NCBI GenBank assembly: GCA_964461635.1 | Contig: CAYWVC010000036.1 | Span: 1-14,002 of the forward strand | From: RGIG3994 sp964461635 | GTDB taxonomy: Bacteria; Bacillota; Clostridia; Oscillospirales; CAG-272 | DNA: 14,002 nt | Reading direction: 5' to 3' | In this document: one piece after another, positions 12,042-14,002 of the stretch | How the letters are laid out: the number at the start of each line of letters is the position of its first letter | Numbering within the stretch: the first letter of the stretch is position 1 | Program-made: the position numbers and the translations under genes | The notes under the pieces: generated by a model | Database searches by the model: none | What the model was told of the DNA's origin: nothing | The model's input: only the letters and a program-made list of their open reading frames with translations

Positions 12042-14002
12042 TTATAAACAGAAGCCAAAAATAAGACCTGCACGAGTGAAGGTCTGGATACCATAATCGG
12101 TAGTATTATCACCTGAATAACCATAACTACCAGTTTTGCTAACACCAAAGAAACGCCAGTTTGCTTGCGTTGTGCGGGTCCAATATTGTTCTGGCTCTCC
12201 TTCAAATTGCTTCTTGCGGCTCTCATCTGTCGTGAGCCACACATATGCGGTTTGCCGCGAACCATCGCCGCATTGATACTGCCAATCTTTTGTTTGGTTA
12301 TCAATTACGAGCACTCCCAACTCACTTGCAGAAGGAGTCCAAATCGTTTCGGCACGGTTATTAACTTCACTCTTTTCTTCTTTGGAATCAAGCCAACCAT
12401 AGTCCGTCCGTTTCAAAACTGGCTTTACCTCACTATTAAGGATAGAAGCTTCACCTTCAAAACTAATGGCTTTAAGTTTTTCATAGAATTGTTTTCCCGC
12501 GCCTTCCGTCCATCCGCCAGCCGTTGGCCCGGTAAAGGTTTCGCCAGACGAATTGGTCCATTGATAGGACGAATTGTTCGCCCATTGTGTGGGGCAATAG
12601 AAAATGTCTTTGAGTAGGAAAGTAATATGCGCGGTTTCGCCATCATCGGCGTAAGTGTCATAATCGTGTCCTATTACTTCAACAACACCCTCATAGGTTG
12701 AATCCTTGAAGGTGAAAGTTATTGCTTTTTGCGAACCAATAGGTAACGCAGTTTTATATGTGCCATCTTTACTTGCAGCAACGATTTCTTCCCAAGTAAG
12801 AGTAGTTGGTTCTATTGTAGAGAATAAGGCGCGAATTATGATTGGTTCGGTTGTGTATTCATTGGGAGAAATGACAAAACCATCTTCTTCTTCAATGCCG
12901 TCGTCATTTGCGTCCCAACCAATGTGAGAATAGATTGGATAGTAATCATAACCATCCGCGGTTTTGTAATATTTAAATACATCACTTGTGGGTAGTTTTG
13001 GTGAAGTTCCATAAAGCACATCTTGTTCGCTTCCCATTTGCTTTTCACCCGCAAAGATTTGCACCTTATAAGTATTTGTTATGGCATCAAACTTTGTTTG
13101 ATAGTCAGTAGGTGCTTTCGCGGCTTCAAGTGTTGGTTGCCAACCCGCATAAACAAAAGAATATTGCGCGGTTGGTGCTTTTTCTGGAACATTGATTTTC
13201 TTTGTTGCTACGGGGTCTTCAACAGTTTCGCCCTTTAACACTTTATCAGTGTAAAGCAGTGCATCACCATCATAAAACCGCATTCTATATTGTTCTGTAT
13301 AGTAAGCAACGATTGTGTAAGATTGGTCTATGCTTTGTGGTAAGCCAAGACCTCCTTCGTATTGCCAGCCTGCATTCTCATACCAAACTTCTTCTTCTCC
13401 GTTATCATCAAGTCTGGGAGGACGAGAAGGAGTTTCAATTGCGGGTTCAATTGCGGCTGTGCCGCTTTCTGCAATATAAGAATAGAGAACGGTATTGTCA
13501 TAATTGACATACTTAATGAAGTATTTTGCTTTTCCTTTGGAGAAAATCGTCAAATTAGGAAAAGCGGTATTCAATTGAGAAAGGAAATTGTCTCCAATAT
13601 CTTCTTCTATATAAACTTTACCTGTTGCGACCGCGCCGCCACCAGAAATAAACTTACCTGTCGCGTCAAGCGAACCCATTGTTGAAGCCGCGAGACGATT
13701 GTAGAAAGTGGTTAATTCTGTTAGTGTAGTGTGCCATTCAATATTTACAAGACGAACATTCTCTAATTTAGGAGAAGAAGAAATGATTTCGTAGAATGGA
13801 ACATTGGGTGTTGAGTCGATCCATAGGTAAGTTAAGTTATCCCAACCATCAACATTCACGCCATCCTCTTTCAGGTTTGTTTGCTCTCGCAACACCAAAC
13901 CAGTAATCGTTGCAGGAAGGTAAAAATCCTCCAAGCGGCCACCAACCGAGAAATTGACACCCGAAATCGCGGAGCCGCGTGCCTTAAAGGTTTTAAGGCA
14001 AG
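12042..14002 (-). CDS. Large tail/adhesin-like protein, 5' end outside window
   Basis: The frame is open to the right edge, so the N-terminus is missing; about 653 codons are seen. The TTG at 13934 is not taken as the start because upstream residues (SAISGVNFSVGGRLEDFYLP) continue the same leucine-rich or beta-solenoid-like pattern (TITGLVLREQ, DGWDNLTYLWIDSTP). Three beta-grasp-like units resembling InlB B-repeats (Flg_new) follow, with FYDGDALLYTDKVLKGETVE and VYAGWQPT the clearest; others end AGWQYEGG and IGWDANDDG. The last 255 residues resemble DUF6273, a lectin-like domain: LPIGSQKAITF, VEVIGHDYDTYAD, GGWTEGAGKQFYEKL, YWTRTTQANWRFFGV and the end AGLIFGFCL. This architecture fits a host-surface-binding tail protein. 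It is the first gene of the visible operon; its stop overlaps the next gene's ribosome binding site. Confidence 0.82.
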   Translation of the reverse strand, partial: CLKTFKARGSAISGVNFSVGGRLEDFYLPATITGLVLREQTNLKEDGVNVDGWDNLTYLWIDSTPNVPFYEIISSSPKLENVRLVNIEWHTTLTELTTFYNRLAASTMGSLDATGKFISGGGAVATGKVYIEEDIGDNFLSQLNTAFPNLTIFSKGKAKYFIKYVNYDNTVLYSYIAESGTAAIEPAIETPSRPPRLDDNGEEEVWYENAGWQYEGGLGLPQSIDQSYTIVAYYTEQYRMRFYDGDALLYTDKVLKGETVEDPVATKKINVPEKAPTAQYSFVYAGWQPTLEAAKAPTDYQTKFDAITNTYKVQIFAGEKQMGSEQDVLYGTSPKLPTSDVFKYYKTADGYDYYPIYSHIGWDANDDGIEEEDGFVISPNEYTTEPIIIRALFSTIEPTTLTWEEIVAASKDGTYKTALPIGSQKAITFTFKDSTYEGVVEVIGHDYDTYADDGETAHITFLLKDIFYCPTQWANNSSYQWTNSSGETFTGPTAGGWTEGAGKQFYEKLKAISFEGEASILNSEVKPVLKRTDYGWLDSKEEKSEVNNRAETIWTPSASELGVLVIDNQTKDWQYQCGDGSRQTAYVWLTTDESRKKQFEGEPEQYWTRTTQANWRFFGVSKTGSYGYSGDNTTDYGIQTFTRAGLIFGFCL

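Noticed and set aside
12042..12800. Diversity-generating retroelement target in the lectin-like C-terminus
   Set aside because: No template repeat or reverse transcriptase is visible in the window, and no adenine-biased variable repeat was noticed.

Overview
The window looks like part of a double-stranded DNA phage or prophage of a low-GC Bacillota (Clostridia-type gut) host. Every supported gene is on the minus strand, so transcription runs from position 14002 towards 1. Nearly all genes have strong AGGAGG-like ribosome binding sites and short spacers. Tail-fibre, endolysin and small phage-type proteins dominate. No integrase, holin, tRNA, rRNA or CRISPR array was found. Family names below come from motif recognition by eye, not from database searches.

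Layout in transcription order. (1) 14002-9217 is a receptor-binding/lysis module: a large cell-surface-type tail protein cut by the window edge, a small coiled-coil protein, a 90-residue Mtd-N-like protein with its own promoter, a tail fibre with a Gp10-C-like end, and a three-domain endolysin. (2) 9195-8361 holds a tail-associated protein and a 58-residue coiled-coil protein. (3) 8357-5248 is an AT-rich cargo island: a small PD-(D/E)XK-like nuclease with a dedicated promoter, a basic ORF without a start codon, an adenine methyltransferase, a CxCxxC protein, a second nuclease, a second paralogous methyltransferase and an orphan 61-residue protein. (4) 5242-1332 returns to virion genes: a CBM5/12-like protein, an 855-residue tail fibre and a small fibre protein, ending in a clear intrinsic terminator. 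(5) 1263-1 is a new transcription unit with an extended -10 promoter: three small proteins, the last a probable winged-helix DNA-binding protein, followed by an array of dyad repeats that may be its target or an origin.

The best candidates for undescribed biology are three. First, the two tail-fibre genes share a leader in which an RNA hairpin keeps an identical 8-nt loop while three stem pairs change in a compensatory way. Second, the first nuclease gene is preceded by a 10-bp inverted repeat that encloses its promoter's -10 box and includes its ribosome binding site, so read-through RNA could mask the site while local transcripts would not. Third, there are two successive nuclease-methyltransferase pairs, in which two of the downstream reading frames lack a start codon and lie +1 relative to the gene before them.
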